Shown in pieces: positions 42,716-51,960 of a stretch of DNA of 64,000 bases. Under the pieces are notes generated by a model that was not told the origin of the DNA, made no database searches, and saw only the letters and a program-made list of their open reading frames with translations. The stretch is taken from positions 186,001 to 250,000 of the forward strand of contig JAHBZT010000004.1 of NCBI GenBank assembly GCA_019635315.1, read 5' to 3'. Source of the stretch: Rubrivivax sp. GTDB taxonomy: Bacteria; Pseudomonadota; Gammaproteobacteria; Burkholderiales; Burkholderiaceae_C. A program made the translations under genes and the position numbers. Each line of letters opens with the position of its first letter. The stretch's first letter is position 1.

Positions 42716-42797
42716 CCGGCCCGCGTCCAACGGCGCCGGCCGCGGGCGTGGCGCTAGCCGACCCGCAGCCTGCGCCGGTGACCGGTGTCCGCGCCGG

Positions 42798-44321
42798 CTA
42801 GAGACGCATGGGCGCCGGGCCGTTCGGCGGCCGCGACCGCATCCGGTCGACCAGGTCCCCTGCGAGCAGCGGCGCGGCCTGGCCGGCCGCCAGCCAGCGA
42901 TCCGCCGCGTCGCCATGCGTCCAGGCCGCGGCGCAGGCGATGGCCTCGGGCGGCAACTCGGCCTGTTGCGCCCACAGCCCGCCGGCCCAGCCGGCCAGCA
43001 CGTCGCCGGTGCCCGGGCTGGCCAGCGCGGCGTTGCCGGTCGGGTTGATCCACCAGCGGCCGTCCGCGGCGGCGACGATGCTGCCGGAGCCCTTCAGAAG
43101 CACCGCCGCCCCGGTCGCGTTGGACAACCGAAGCGCGGCCGCGGGGCGGTCGCGCTGGACCTCGGCCGCGGTGGCGCCGAGCAGGCGTGCCGCTTCCAGC
43201 GGATGCGGTGTCAGCAGCGTCGGCCGGCCGCGCGCGGCGCGCGCACGCAGCAGCGGCTGCAGCGCGGGGTCGGCGGCGATCTCGTTCAGCCCGTCGGCAT
43301 CCAGCAACAGACGGCCGGCATGCGCCAGCAGCGGCGGCAGCACGTCGCGCACGGCCTCGCCGCCGCCGCAGCCGCAGACCACGGTGGCGGCGTTCAGCGT
43401 CGCCGGCGCGGCCTGCCACAAGGCGGGCCGCATCATCAGCTCCGGCCGCGTGGCGTCGAACGCCGCCGCCGGGTCGAGCAGGCTGGCATAGACACGCCCG
43501 GCGCCGGCCGCCAGCCCGGCGCGTGCTGCCAGCCATGCGGCGCCGGTCATGCCGCGCCCGCCGCCGACCACGAACAGGTCGCCGAAGCGTCCCTTGTGCG
43601 ACGCATGCGGGCGCGGCGCCAGCGGCGGAGGCCCGCACAGCCGCGCCGTGGCGGCGCCGGCGTCCACGCCCAGCGTGTCCAGCCACACCGCCCCGGCCTG
43701 GTCGCGGCCCTCGGCGGTGAAGAGGCCGGGCTTGAGCGTCAGCAGTGACAGCGTCGCGGCGGCACGCACGGCGGCCGGGCCCAGCAGCGCGCCGGTATCG
43801 GCGTGCAGCCCGGACGGCAGGTCGACAGCCAGCACCGGGGCCGGCTGGTCGTTGATCGCGGCGATGGCGTCGGCGATCGCGCCCTGCGGCGGCCGTGCCG
43901 CGCCCAGGCCGAGCAGGGCGTCGATCACCAGGTCGGCGGCGGGCAGTGCGGTCGCGCCGTCGTGCAGCGCGACGCCCGCCGCGCGCGCCTGTGCCAGGGC
44001 CTGCCGGGCGTCGGGCGGGCGGCGGTCGGCATCGCCGACCAGCAGCACGTCGACGGCCTTGCCGGCCGCGTGCAGGTGACGCGCGGCGACCAGGCCGTCG
44101 CCGCCGTTGTTGCCGGGGCCGGCCCAGACGGCGATGCGCCCAGCATGCGGCGCCAGTGCCAGCGCCAGCCGCGCGACGGCGAGCCCGGCGCGCGCCATCA
44201 GCGCGAAGGGCGCGTTCGTGGCCAGCGCGGCCTGCTCGGCAGCGCGCGAGGCCGCCACGCCGTGCAGCGGCCAGGGGCCCGCTTCGGGCCGTACGGCGAG
44301 GGGCAGGGCGCGGTCGTCCAT
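42798..44321 (-). CDS. nnr: Bifunctional NAD(P)H-hydrate epimerase / dehydratase
   Basis: 507 residues. It repairs damaged NAD(P)H hydrates. The N-terminal epimerase half (YjeF_N type) shows VWAGPGNNGGDGLVAARHL and VLAVDLPSGLHADTG. The C-terminal ADP-dependent dehydratase half shows KGRFGDLFVVGGGRGMTGA, LLTPHPLEAARLLG and NPTGNAALASPGTGDVLAG. The fused two-domain form is common in bacteria. The start at 44321 fits the domain; upstream sequence belongs to another gene. It follows dadA on the same strand with a 44-base gap. Confidence 0.94.
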   Translation of the reverse strand: MDDRALPLAVRPEAGPWPLHGVAASRAAEQAALATNAPFALMARAGLAVARLALALAPHAGRIAVWAGPGNNGGDGLVAARHLHAAGKAVDVLLVGDADRRPPDARQALAQARAAGVALHDGATALPAADLVIDALLGLGAARPPQGAIADAIAAINDQPAPVLAVDLPSGLHADTGALLGPAAVRAAATLSLLTLKPGLFTAEGRDQAGAVWLDTLGVDAGAATARLCGPPPLAPRPHASHKGRFGDLFVVGGGRGMTGAAWLAARAGLAAGAGRVYASLLDPAAAFDATRPELMMRPALWQAAPATLNAATVVCGCGGGEAVRDVLPPLLAHAGRLLLDADGLNEIAADPALQPLLRARAARGRPTLLTPHPLEAARLLGATAAEVQRDRPAAALRLSNATGAAVLLKGSGSIVAAADGRWWINPTGNAALASPGTGDVLAGWAGGLWAQQAELPPEAIACAAAWTHGDAADRWLAAGQAAPLLAGDLVDRMRSRPPNGPAPMRL

Positions 44322-44365
44322 CGCCCGCGAGCGTACACGGCCCGGGCCTGGCGGGCCGGCGGGCC

Positions 44366-45625
44366 TCAGCGCAGGCGGGCCAGCGTCAGGCGGTCCAGGT
44401 CGAGCGGAGCGTCGCGGCCGAGCAGGGCGTCGGCGAGCACACGCGCCGAGCCGCAGGCCAGGGCCCAGCCACTGCCGCCATGGCCGAGGTTGAGCCAGAC
44501 GCCGGGCAGGCCGCTCGCGCCCAGCACCGGCGGGCCGTCGGGCAGCATCGGGCGCGCGCCTTTCCAGTGCTGCGCCTTGCGCGCGACGGCCGCGCCGGGG
44601 AACCAGTCGTCCAGCACCTGGTGCAGCGTGCGCAGCGGGGCGTCGTCCAGCCGGCCCGGCGGCCCGCCGAGCACGGCGCTGCCGGCCACGCGCACGCGGT
44701 CGCCCAGGCGCGAGATCGCGACCTTGAAGCGCTCGTCCATCAGCGCCGCGCGCGGCCCGGCGTGCTCGTCGCGCCCGTCGTGGCTGCGCAGCGGCGCCGT
44801 CAGCGAATAGCCGTAGACCGGCGCCAGCGGCAGTTGCAGGCCCAGCGGCGACAGCAGCGCGGCCGACTGCACGCCGGCGCAGACGACGAGCGCGTCGAAA
44901 GGCTCGTCGTCGCCCCCGGCCAGCCGCACCGCGGGGCGGTCGCCGGACCGCAGCGCCTGCACCGTGGTGCCGAAGCGGAAGCTCGCGCCCAGGCGCTGCG
45001 CCTCGGCCTTGAGCAGCTGCGCGAAGTGGCGGCAGTTGCCCACGCCGTCGTCGGGCAGGTGGATGCCGCCGGCCAGCACGGTCGCGCCGCTGAGCCCGGG
45101 CTCGATCTGCCGGCAGCGCGCCGCGTCGACCACCTCGTGGCGGATGCCCAGCTCCTGCAGCATCGGCACCGCGGCCAGCGCGCGCCTGAGGTCGGCGGCG
45201 CCGCGCAGCAGCACCAGGTAGCCGCCGGCCTGTTCGTAGTCCAGCCGCAGCTTCGCCGTCAGCTCGTGCAGCCGCTCGCGGCTGAACAGCGCCAGGCGCT
45301 GCATCGCGCGCCGGTTGGGCTGGTAGACGGCCGGCCGGCAGGCACGCCACCAGCGCCACATCCAGGGCAGGTGGCGCAGGCTGTCCAGGCCGCCGAAGCG
45401 CACCGGCGTGTGGCGCGACGGCAGGTGGCGCAGCACCTTCCAGGCCATGCCCGGCGACGCCCAGGGCGACACGTAGCCGGGCGCCACGACGCCGGCATTG
45501 GCGAAGCTGCATTCGCTGGCCACCACGCCCTGGCGCTCGAAGACCGCCACCTCGGTGCCGGCCAGCGCGAGTTCGTACGCGGTCGTGACGCCGACGATGC
45601 CGGCGCCGATGACGGCGACCTTCAT
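44366..45625 (-). CDS. dadA: D-amino acid dehydrogenase small subunit-type flavoprotein
   Basis: 419 residues. FAD-dependent oxidoreductase of the DAO family. The N-terminal dinucleotide-binding motif is VAVIGAGIVGVTTAYELALAG, then SFANAGVVAPGYVSPWASPG, typical of DadA. The C-terminal LNLGHGGSGWALACGSARVL closes the FAD domain. It oxidatively deaminates D-amino acids such as D-alanine. No alanine racemase (dadX) is adjacent. Divergent from rpsB, with 311 bases between starts. Confidence 0.9.
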   Translation of the reverse strand: MKVAVIGAGIVGVTTAYELALAGTEVAVFERQGVVASECSFANAGVVAPGYVSPWASPGMAWKVLRHLPSRHTPVRFGGLDSLRHLPWMWRWWRACRPAVYQPNRRAMQRLALFSRERLHELTAKLRLDYEQAGGYLVLLRGAADLRRALAAVPMLQELGIRHEVVDAARCRQIEPGLSGATVLAGGIHLPDDGVGNCRHFAQLLKAEAQRLGASFRFGTTVQALRSGDRPAVRLAGGDDEPFDALVVCAGVQSAALLSPLGLQLPLAPVYGYSLTAPLRSHDGRDEHAGPRAALMDERFKVAISRLGDRVRVAGSAVLGGPPGRLDDAPLRTLHQVLDDWFPGAAVARKAQHWKGARPMLPDGPPVLGASGLPGVWLNLGHGGSGWALACGSARVLADALLGRDAPLDLDRLTLARLR

Positions 45626-45936
45626 CGCCGGGCGGCCGCTGAGGGGCCGCGTGCTAGAATCTTCAGGTTTGCCTCGACAGAGAAGCGTTCTTGTGCCGGT
45701 GCCGGCGGATGCAGGGCCGAGGGTCTCGAGGGTCTCGCAGATCCTGACCGTCCCTGCAACTCCCCGCCGCACGGGCCGGCCGAGCCGCCTTCTCGACCGC
45801 GGGCAGACAAATCGCGAACCCGACCGATCCAGAGGTGTCGCCGGACCCGGCGAAGGCGCTGTCAGCGAGAGCTGCCGGCTGTCTTCCGCCCCGGCGATGA
45901 GCGGCGGGATTCTAGACCCAACCTTCGGAGTCCTCC
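45626..45936 (+). promoter_or_regulatory. rpsB upstream region with a long leader
   Basis: 311 bases with no gene between dadA and rpsB. An extended -10 (TGCTAGAAT, 45652-45660) would give a leader of about 270 bases, unusually long for the rest of the window. rpsB leaders are bound by S2 for autoregulation in gammaproteobacteria; a similar role here is inference. The ribosome binding site GGAGTCCTCC with a short spacer precedes the ATG. Confidence 0.5.
45652..45660 (+). promoter_or_regulatory. Candidate extended -10 of the rpsB-tsf promoter
   Basis: TGCTAGAAT, an extended -10 identical to the tRNA-Leu one. No -35 consensus is seen at the normal distance. Confidence 0.5.
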
Positions 45937-46680
45937 ATGTCTGTCTCCATGCGTGAAATGCTGGAAGCGGGTGTCCATTTCGGGCACCAGACGCGCTTCT
46001 GGAACCCCAAGATGGCCCCGTACATCTACGGCCATCGCAACAAGATCCACATCATCAACCTCGAGAAGACGCAGCCGCTCTTCGACGACGCGATGAAGTT
46101 CGTGCGCCAGCTGGCGGCCCGCCGCGGCACGATCCTGATGATCGGCACCAAGCGCCAGGCGCGCGAGGTGGTCGCGCTGGAGGCGCAGCGCTGCGGCATG
46201 CCTTACGTGGACCAGCGCTGGCTGGGCGGCATGCTGACCAACTTCAAGACCGTCAAGGGCTCGCTGAAGAAGCTCAAGGAGATGCAGGCCACCAAGGAGG
46301 CCGGCACCGAGGCGATGATCAAGAAGGAAGCGCTGATGTTCGACCGCGAGCTGGGCAAGCTCGAGAAGGACATCGGCGGCATCCAGGACATGAACGCGCT
46401 GCCCGACGCGATGTTCGTGATCGACGTCGGCTACCACAAGATCGCGGTCGCCGAGGCCAAGAAGCTGGGCATCCCGGTGATCGGCGTCGTCGACACCAAC
46501 CACTCGCCGGTGGGCATCGACTACGTGATCCCCGGCAACGACGACTCGGCCAAGGCCGTCGCGCTGTATGCGCGCGCCGTCGCCGACGCGGTGCTGGAAG
46601 GCAAGGCCAACGCGACGACCGAGGTCCTGCAGGCGGTGGCCGGCGGCGACGAGTTCGTCGAGGTCAGCGAAGAGTCCTGA
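45937..46680 (+). CDS. rpsB: 30S ribosomal protein S2
   Basis: 247 residues, normal length. N-terminus [20 protein letters not shown], the conserved GTKRQARE and [12 protein letters not shown], and PDAMFVIDV identify S2. It is the first gene of the rpsB-tsf-pyrH-frr cluster, conserved across most bacteria. Confidence 0.99.
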   Translation: MSVSMREMLEAGVHFGHQTRFWNPKMAPYIYGHRNKIHIINLEKTQPLFDDAMKFVRQLAARRGTILMIGTKRQAREVVALEAQRCGMPYVDQRWLGGMLTNFKTVKGSLKKLKEMQATKEAGTEAMIKKEALMFDRELGKLEKDIGGIQDMNALPDAMFVIDVGYHKIAVAEAKKLGIPVIGVVDTNHSPVGIDYVIPGNDDSAKAVALYARAVADAVLEGKANATTEVLQAVAGGDEFVEVSEES

Positions 46681-46737
46681 TCCCGCGCCCGGCGGCCGCC
46701 GCACGCGCGCTGGCCGCCTTTCCCCGTACTGCACCGT

Positions 46738-46762
46738 CGCCGGCCGCGCCAAGCGGCCGGCG
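46738..46762 (+). terminator. Stem-loop between rpsB and tsf, possible attenuator
   Basis: Perfect 10-bp stem (46738-46747 with 46753-46762) with a 5-base loop, without a T-run. In E. coli a partial terminator between these genes lowers tsf expression; the same role here is inference. Confidence 0.45.
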
Positions 46763-46794
46763 GCCGTGTCCCTGATCTGATGGAGCATCCGACA

Positions 46795-47685
46795 ATGCCC
46801 GCGATTACCGCAAGCATGGTGGCCGAGCTGCGCGCCAAGACCGACGCGCCGATGATGGAGTGCAAGAAGGCGCTGACCGAGGCCGAGGGCGACCTCGCGC
46901 GTGCCGAGGAGATCCTGCGCGTCAAGCTCGGCAACAAGGCCAGCAAGGCCGCCAGCCGCATCACCGCCGAGGGCGTGATCGCCGCCGCGGTCGGCGGCAC
47001 GACCGGCGCGCTGGTCGAAGTCAACTGCGAGACCGACTTCGTCTCCAAGAACGAATCCTTCCTCGCCTTCGCGAAGACCTGCGCGGCGCTGGTCGCCGAG
47101 CATGCGCCCGCCGACGTCGCCGCGCTGTCGGCGCTGCCGATGTCGCAGGACGGCTTCGGCCCCACGGTCGAGGACGTGCGCAAGGGCCTGATCGGCAAGA
47201 TCGGCGAGAACATGTCGGTGCGCCGCTTCAGGCGCTACGCCGGCGGCGGCCAGCTGGCCAGCTACCTGCACGGCACGCGCATCGGCGTGATCGTCGAGTT
47301 CTCCGGCGACGAGGTCGCGGCCAAGGACGTCGCGATGCATGTCGCGGCGATGAAGCCCAAGGCGCTGGCCACCGCCGACGTGCCGGCCGAGCTGGTCGAG
47401 TCCGAGCGCCGCATCGCCGCCGAGAAGGCGGCCGAGAGCGGCAAGCCGGCGGAGATCGTCGCCAAGATGGTCGAGGGCTCGGTGCAGAAGTTCCTGAAGG
47501 AGGTCTCGCTGCTGAACCAGCCCTTCGTCAAGAACGACAAGCAGACCGTCGAGCAGATGCTCAAGGAGAAGGCCACGCAGGTGGCCGGCTTCACGCTGTA
47601 CGTGGTCGGCGAGGGCATCGAGAAGAAGGCCGACGACTTCGCGGCCGAGGTCGCCGCCCAGGTCGCGGCGGCCAAGGGGCAGTAA
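46795..47685 (+). CDS. tsf: Elongation factor Ts
   Basis: 296 residues. GDP exchange factor for EF-Tu. The N-terminal UBA-like domain ([20 protein letters not shown]) is followed by the core with [16 protein letters not shown]. The ATG at 46795 has TGGAG about 9 bases upstream and gives the usual N-terminus; an in-frame ATG at 46780 contains that site and is less likely. Confidence 0.98.
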   Translation: MPAITASMVAELRAKTDAPMMECKKALTEAEGDLARAEEILRVKLGNKASKAASRITAEGVIAAAVGGTTGALVEVNCETDFVSKNESFLAFAKTCAALVAEHAPADVAALSALPMSQDGFGPTVEDVRKGLIGKIGENMSVRRFRRYAGGGQLASYLHGTRIGVIVEFSGDEVAAKDVAMHVAAMKPKALATADVPAELVESERRIAAEKAAESGKPAEIVAKMVEGSVQKFLKEVSLLNQPFVKNDKQTVEQMLKEKATQVAGFTLYVVGEGIEKKADDFAAEVAAQVAAAKGQ

Positions 47686-47694
47686 GGCTCTGTA

Positions 47695-47722
47695 GCGGCC
47701 CGCCGGACGGACGGCGGGCCGC
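47695..47722 (+). terminator. Stem-loop after tsf
   Basis: 11-bp GC stem (47695-47705 with 47712-47722) with a 6-base loop, directly after the tsf stop. Only two T follow. It probably reduces read-through into pyrH. Confidence 0.5.
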
Positions 47723-47725
47723 GCT

Positions 47726-47731
47726 TACACT
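47726..47731 (+). promoter_or_regulatory. Candidate -10 box for pyrH
   Basis: TACACT right after the tsf stem-loop and 65 bases before pyrH. Weak evidence. Confidence 0.25.
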
Positions 47732-47795
47732 GCGGCACCTGCTGCCGCGGCAGCACCGTCGAGCATTCCAAGGACCCCACGGAGGCACCGGGCCG

Positions 47796-48506
47796 ATGCC
47801 AGCCTACAAGCGCATCCTGCTGAAGCTGTCGGGCGAAGCCCTGATGGGCGACGACGCCTACGGCATCAACCGCGGCACCATCGTGCGCATGGTGCGCGAG
47901 GTGCAGGAGGTCACGAAGCTGGGCTGCGAGGTCGCCGTCGTGATCGGCGGCGGCAACATCTTCCGCGGCGTCGCCGGCGGCTCGGTCGGCATGGACCGCG
48001 CCACCGCCGACTACATGGGCATGCTGGCGACGGTGATGAACTCGCTGGCGCTGGCCGACACGATGCGCCAGGAAGGCATGACCGCGCGCGTGATGAGCGC
48101 GATCAGCATCGAGCAGGTCGTCGAGCCCTACGTGCGCCCGAAGGCGCTGCAGTACCTCGAGGAAGGCAAGGTCGTCGTCTTCGCCGCCGGCACCGGCAAC
48201 CCCTTCTTCACCACCGACACCGCGGCCGCGCTGCGCGGCGCCGAGATCGGCGCCGAGATCGTGCTGAAGGCGACCAAGGTCGACGGCGTCTACAGCGCCG
48301 ACCCGGCCAAGGATCCGCAGGCCACGCTGTACGCGCGCATCAGCTTCGACGAGGCGATCTCGAAGAACCTGCAGGTCATGGACGCGACCGCGTTCGCGCT
48401 GTGCCGCGACCAGAAGCTGCCGATCAAGGTGTTCAGCATCACGAAGCCCGGCGCCCTCAAGCGCGTCGTGATGGGCGACGACGAGGGCACGCTGGTGCAC
48501 GTCTGA
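47796..48506 (+). CDS. pyrH: UMP kinase
   Basis: 236 residues. It phosphorylates UMP to UDP; amino-acid-kinase fold. N-terminal [25 protein letters not shown] and the C-terminal Asp-rich nucleotide site ([13 protein letters not shown]) are seen. GGAGG lies about 11 bases before the ATG. Fits the rpsB-tsf-pyrH-frr order. Confidence 0.98.
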   Translation: MPAYKRILLKLSGEALMGDDAYGINRGTIVRMVREVQEVTKLGCEVAVVIGGGNIFRGVAGGSVGMDRATADYMGMLATVMNSLALADTMRQEGMTARVMSAISIEQVVEPYVRPKALQYLEEGKVVVFAAGTGNPFFTTDTAAALRGAEIGAEIVLKATKVDGVYSADPAKDPQATLYARISFDEAISKNLQVMDATAFALCRDQKLPIKVFSITKPGALKRVVMGDDEGTLVHV

Positions 48507-48521
48507 GGAGCCGTCGATTCC

Positions 48522-49094
48522 ATGAGCACGCCGAACAACATCCCCGACATCCGCAAGACCGCCGAGCAGAAGATGGGCAAGACCATCGAGGCGTTCAAGG
48601 GCGAGCTGCACAAGATCCGCACCGGCCGCGCCCACCCCGGCATCCTGGACCAGGTGCACGTGGACTATTACGGCTCGTCGGTGCCGATCAGCCAGGTCGC
48701 CAACGTGACGCTGCTGGACGCGCGCACGATCAGCGTGCAGCCCTGGGAGAAGGGCATGGGCGCGAAGATCGAGAAGGCGATCCGCGAGAGCGACCTCGGC
48801 CTCAACCCGTCGGCGCAGGGCGACCTGCTGCGCGTGCCGATGCCGGCGCTGACCGAGGAGCGGCGCAAGGAGCTGACCAAGGTCGTGCGCCATGCCGGCG
48901 AGGAGGCCAAGATCGCCGCGCGCAGCATCCGCCGCGAGGCCAACGAGCACCTGAAGAAGCTGCTCAAGGACAAGCTGGCGACCGAGGACGAGGAGCGCCG
49001 CGCGCAGGACGAGGTGCAGCGGCTCACCGACCGCACGATCGCCGAGATCGACCGCCTGGTGCAGGGCAAGGAAGCGGAGGTGATGGCGGTCTGA
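48522..49094 (+). CDS. frr: Ribosome recycling factor
   Basis: 190 residues. It dissociates post-termination ribosomes together with EF-G. The pattern [31 protein letters not shown] and the three-helix-bundle ends ([17 protein letters not shown]) are typical. 15 bases after pyrH. Confidence 0.98.
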   Translation: MSTPNNIPDIRKTAEQKMGKTIEAFKGELHKIRTGRAHPGILDQVHVDYYGSSVPISQVANVTLLDARTISVQPWEKGMGAKIEKAIRESDLGLNPSAQGDLLRVPMPALTEERRKELTKVVRHAGEEAKIAARSIRREANEHLKKLLKDKLATEDEERRAQDEVQRLTDRTIAEIDRLVQGKEAEVMAV

Positions 49095-49132
49095 GACCGG
49101 CCATCGTCACCGCGGCCGCAGCAGCCACACGC

Positions 49133-49915
49133 ATGTCCGATCTCCAGAGCGAAGAACAGGCCGCCGCCGCCGCGGTGGCCGAGCACGCCGACCGTGGCGA
49201 CGCGGTGCCGCGCCATGTCGCCGTCGTGATGGACGGCAACGGCCGCTGGGCGCGCCAACGCTACATGCCGCGCTTCTTCGGCCACAAGGCCGGCGTCGAC
49301 GCGCTGGTGCGCGCGGTCAACGCCTTCGCCGACCGCGGCGTGCGCTACCTGACGGTCTTCGCATTCTCGTCGGAGAACTGGAAGCGCCCGACCGAGGAGG
49401 TCTCCGGGCTGATGAGCCTGGTGCTGGTGGCGGTCTCCAAGTACCTGACCAAGCTCGCCGGCGACGGCGTGCGCATCCGCATCGTCGGCGACCGCTCGGC
49501 GGTCTCGGACAAGCTGCGCCAGGCCTGGGAGCATGCCGAGCACGTGACGCGCGACAACGACCGCATCACGCTGGCGGTGGCCTTCAACTATGGCGGCCGC
49601 TGGGACGTCGTGCAGGCCTGCCGGCGCGCGATCGAGCAGGGCCTGCCGGCCGAGCAGCTCGACGAGGGCTGGCTGTCCGAGCACATGGCGCTGTCCTTCG
49701 CGCCGGACCCGGACCTGTTCATCCGCACCGGCGGCGAGATGCGCATGAGCAACTTCCTGCTCTGGCAGGCCGCGTATTCGGAGCTGTTCTTCACCGAGTG
49801 CCTGTGGCCCGACTTCGGCGCCGCCGAGATCGACGCCGCCCTGGCCGCCTACGCGCAGCGCGACCGCCGCTTCGGCGGCATCCGCCCGCCGGCCCTGCTG
49901 CCCGAAGGCCGCTGA
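49133..49915 (+). CDS. uppS: Undecaprenyl (di-trans,poly-cis) diphosphate synthase
   Basis: 260 residues. Makes the C55 lipid carrier for peptidoglycan and O-antigen from IPP. The P-loop-like VAVVMDGNGRWARQR, FSSENWKRP and IRTGGEMRMSNFLLWQAAYS are signature segments. An Ala/Glu-rich 25-residue N-terminal extension precedes the domain. Leads into cdsA and dxr. Confidence 0.97.
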   Translation: MSDLQSEEQAAAAAVAEHADRGDAVPRHVAVVMDGNGRWARQRYMPRFFGHKAGVDALVRAVNAFADRGVRYLTVFAFSSENWKRPTEEVSGLMSLVLVAVSKYLTKLAGDGVRIRIVGDRSAVSDKLRQAWEHAEHVTRDNDRITLAVAFNYGGRWDVVQACRRAIEQGLPAEQLDEGWLSEHMALSFAPDPDLFIRTGGEMRMSNFLLWQAAYSELFFTECLWPDFGAAEIDAALAAYAQRDRRFGGIRPPALLPEGR

Positions 49916-49924
49916 CCGCTCGCG

Positions 49925-50770
49925 ATGCTGCGCCAGCGCATCATCACCGCGCTCGTGCTGGTGGCCGTGATGCTGGGCGCGCTGGCCGCCGACAGCGCCT
50001 GGCCCTTCGCGCTGCTGACGCTGCTGCTGATCGCCGCCGCCGGCTGGGAATGGGCGCGCCTGAACCAGGCCGGCGCCGGGCTCGCGCTGGCGTTCGGCGG
50101 CGCGCTGGCGCTGGCCGGCGGCGCCACGCTGAGCGGCCCGCTGAAGGACCACGCGCCACCGGCGCTGTGGTGGGCGGCGGCCGCGCTGTGGCTGGGGCTG
50201 GGCGCCGTCGCGCTGCGCAGCGGCCCGACCGCCTGGCCGCAGCTGCCGCGTGCCGTGCGCTGGGCGGTCGGCATCGTCGCGCTGTGGTCGGCCTGGCTGG
50301 CGCTGACCCATGCCCATGTCATCGGCGTCAACTTCATGCTTTCGCTGCTGTGCCTGGTCTGGATGGCCGACATCGCGGCCTACTTCGGCGGCCGCGCCTT
50401 CGGCCGCCGCAAGCTGGCGCCGTCGATCAGCCCGGGCAAGAGCTGGGAGGGCGTCTGGTCGGGCATGGCCGGCGTGCTGCTGCTGGCCGCGCTGTGGATC
50501 GCGCTCGACCGCTGGTTCGGCTTCGACGGGCCCAGCCTGTACAGCCGGCTGCTGCACGGCCTGGGCCTGGCCGGCATGGTGCTGGCGCTGCTGGCGATGT
50601 GCGGCATGAGCGTCGTCGGCGACCTGATCGAGTCGCTGGTCAAGCGCGCCGCCGGCGCCAAGGACAGCAGCCGGCTGCTGCCCGGCCACGGCGGCGTGCT
50701 CGACCGCGTCGACGCGCTGCTGCCGGTGCTTCCGCTGGCGCTGGCGCTGGTCACGCTGGGGACACCATGA
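49925..50770 (+). CDS. cdsA: Phosphatidate cytidylyltransferase
   Basis: 281 residues, polytopic membrane protein. It makes CDP-diacylglycerol for phospholipid synthesis. The family signature SVVGDLIESLVKRAAGAKDS is near the C-terminus, and GGRAFGRRKLAPSISPGKSW precedes it. The stop overlaps dxr in ATGA. Confidence 0.96.
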   Translation: MLRQRIITALVLVAVMLGALAADSAWPFALLTLLLIAAAGWEWARLNQAGAGLALAFGGALALAGGATLSGPLKDHAPPALWWAAAALWLGLGAVALRSGPTAWPQLPRAVRWAVGIVALWSAWLALTHAHVIGVNFMLSLLCLVWMADIAAYFGGRAFGRRKLAPSISPGKSWEGVWSGMAGVLLLAALWIALDRWFGFDGPSLYSRLLHGLGLAGMVLALLAMCGMSVVGDLIESLVKRAAGAKDSSRLLPGHGGVLDRVDALLPVLPLALALVTLGTP

Positions 50771-51960
50771 CGGCGGCGCGGCAACGCCTGGCCATCCTCG
50801 GGTCCACCGGGTCGATCGGCACCAGCACGCTGGACGTGGTCGCGCGCCACCCGGAGCGCTTCGAGGTCGTCGGCCTGAGCGCGCAGCAGCGCGTGGCCGA
50901 ACTGTTCGCGCAGTGCCTGCGCTTCCGCCCGCGCGTCGCGGTGCTGCCCGACGAGGCGCGGGCGCAGGAACTGCGCGCGCGCCTGGCCGCCGCCGGCGTG
51001 GCGACCGAGGTGCGCGTCGGGGCGCAGGCGCTGGTCGAGCTGGCCGCGGCCGACGAGGTCGACAGCGTGATGGCCGCCATCGTCGGCGCCGCCGGCCTGG
51101 CGCCCTGCCTGGCCGCGGCGCGCGCCGGCAAGCGGCTGCTGCTGGCCAACAAGGAGGCGCTGGTCGTCGGTGGCGCGCTGTTCATGCGCGCGGTGCACGA
51201 GGGCGGCGCAACGCTGCTGCCGATCGACAGCGAGCACTCGGCGATCTTCCAGTGCCTGCCCGAGGACCGCCGCAGCTGGCGCACGCGCATCGCCCACATC
51301 GTGCTCACGGCCAGCGGCGGCCCGTTCCGCGACCGCGACCCGGACTCGCTGCACGGCGTGACGCCGGCCGAGGCCGTCGCGCACCCGAACTGGGTCATGG
51401 GGCGCAAGATCAGCGTCGACTCGGCGACGATGATGAACAAGGCGCTGGAGGTCATCGAGGCGCGCTGGCTGTTCGACCTCGCGCCCGAGGACATCCGCGT
51501 CGTGATCCACCCGCAGAGCATCATCCACTCGATGGTGGTGTGCCGCGACGGCTCGGTGCTGGCGCAGCTGGGCACGCCGGACATGAAGGTGCCGATCGCC
51601 TACGGGCTGGCCTACCCCGAGCGCATCGAGTCGGGCGCCGAGCGGCTGGACTTCACGACGCTGAAGGACCTCAGCTTCCAGGCCCCCGATGCACGCCGCT
51701 TCCCGGGGCTGCAGCTGGCCTGGGACGCGCTGCGCGCGCCCGAGGGCACGACCGCGGTGCTGAATGCCGCCAACGAGGAGGCGGTGGCCGCCTTCCTGGC
51801 CGGAACCATCGCCTTCACGGCGATTCACAGCGTCAATGCCCGCACGCTGGACCGCCTGCCGCCCGACCTGCCCGCATCGGCCACGCTGGACGACCTGCTC
51901 GCGCTGGACCGGCGCGCCCGCGACACGGCGCGCCAGGTCATGACGGAGATCGCGGCGTGA
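50767..51960 (+). CDS. dxr: 1-deoxy-D-xylulose 5-phosphate reductoisomerase
   Basis: 397 residues. Second step of the MEP pathway, NADPH-dependent. N-terminal GSTGSIGTSTLDVV, then LLLANKEALVVGG, PIDSEHSAIFQCL and KISVDSATMMNKALEVIEA. It is translationally coupled to cdsA upstream and, by the GTGA overlap, to rseP downstream. Confidence 0.98.
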   Translation: MTAARQRLAILGSTGSIGTSTLDVVARHPERFEVVGLSAQQRVAELFAQCLRFRPRVAVLPDEARAQELRARLAAAGVATEVRVGAQALVELAAADEVDSVMAAIVGAAGLAPCLAAARAGKRLLLANKEALVVGGALFMRAVHEGGATLLPIDSEHSAIFQCLPEDRRSWRTRIAHIVLTASGGPFRDRDPDSLHGVTPAEAVAHPNWVMGRKISVDSATMMNKALEVIEARWLFDLAPEDIRVVIHPQSIIHSMVVCRDGSVLAQLGTPDMKVPIAYGLAYPERIESGAERLDFTTLKDLSFQAPDARRFPGLQLAWDALRAPEGTTAVLNAANEEAVAAFLAGTIAFTAIHSVNARTLDRLPPDLPASATLDDLLALDRRARDTARQVMTEIAA

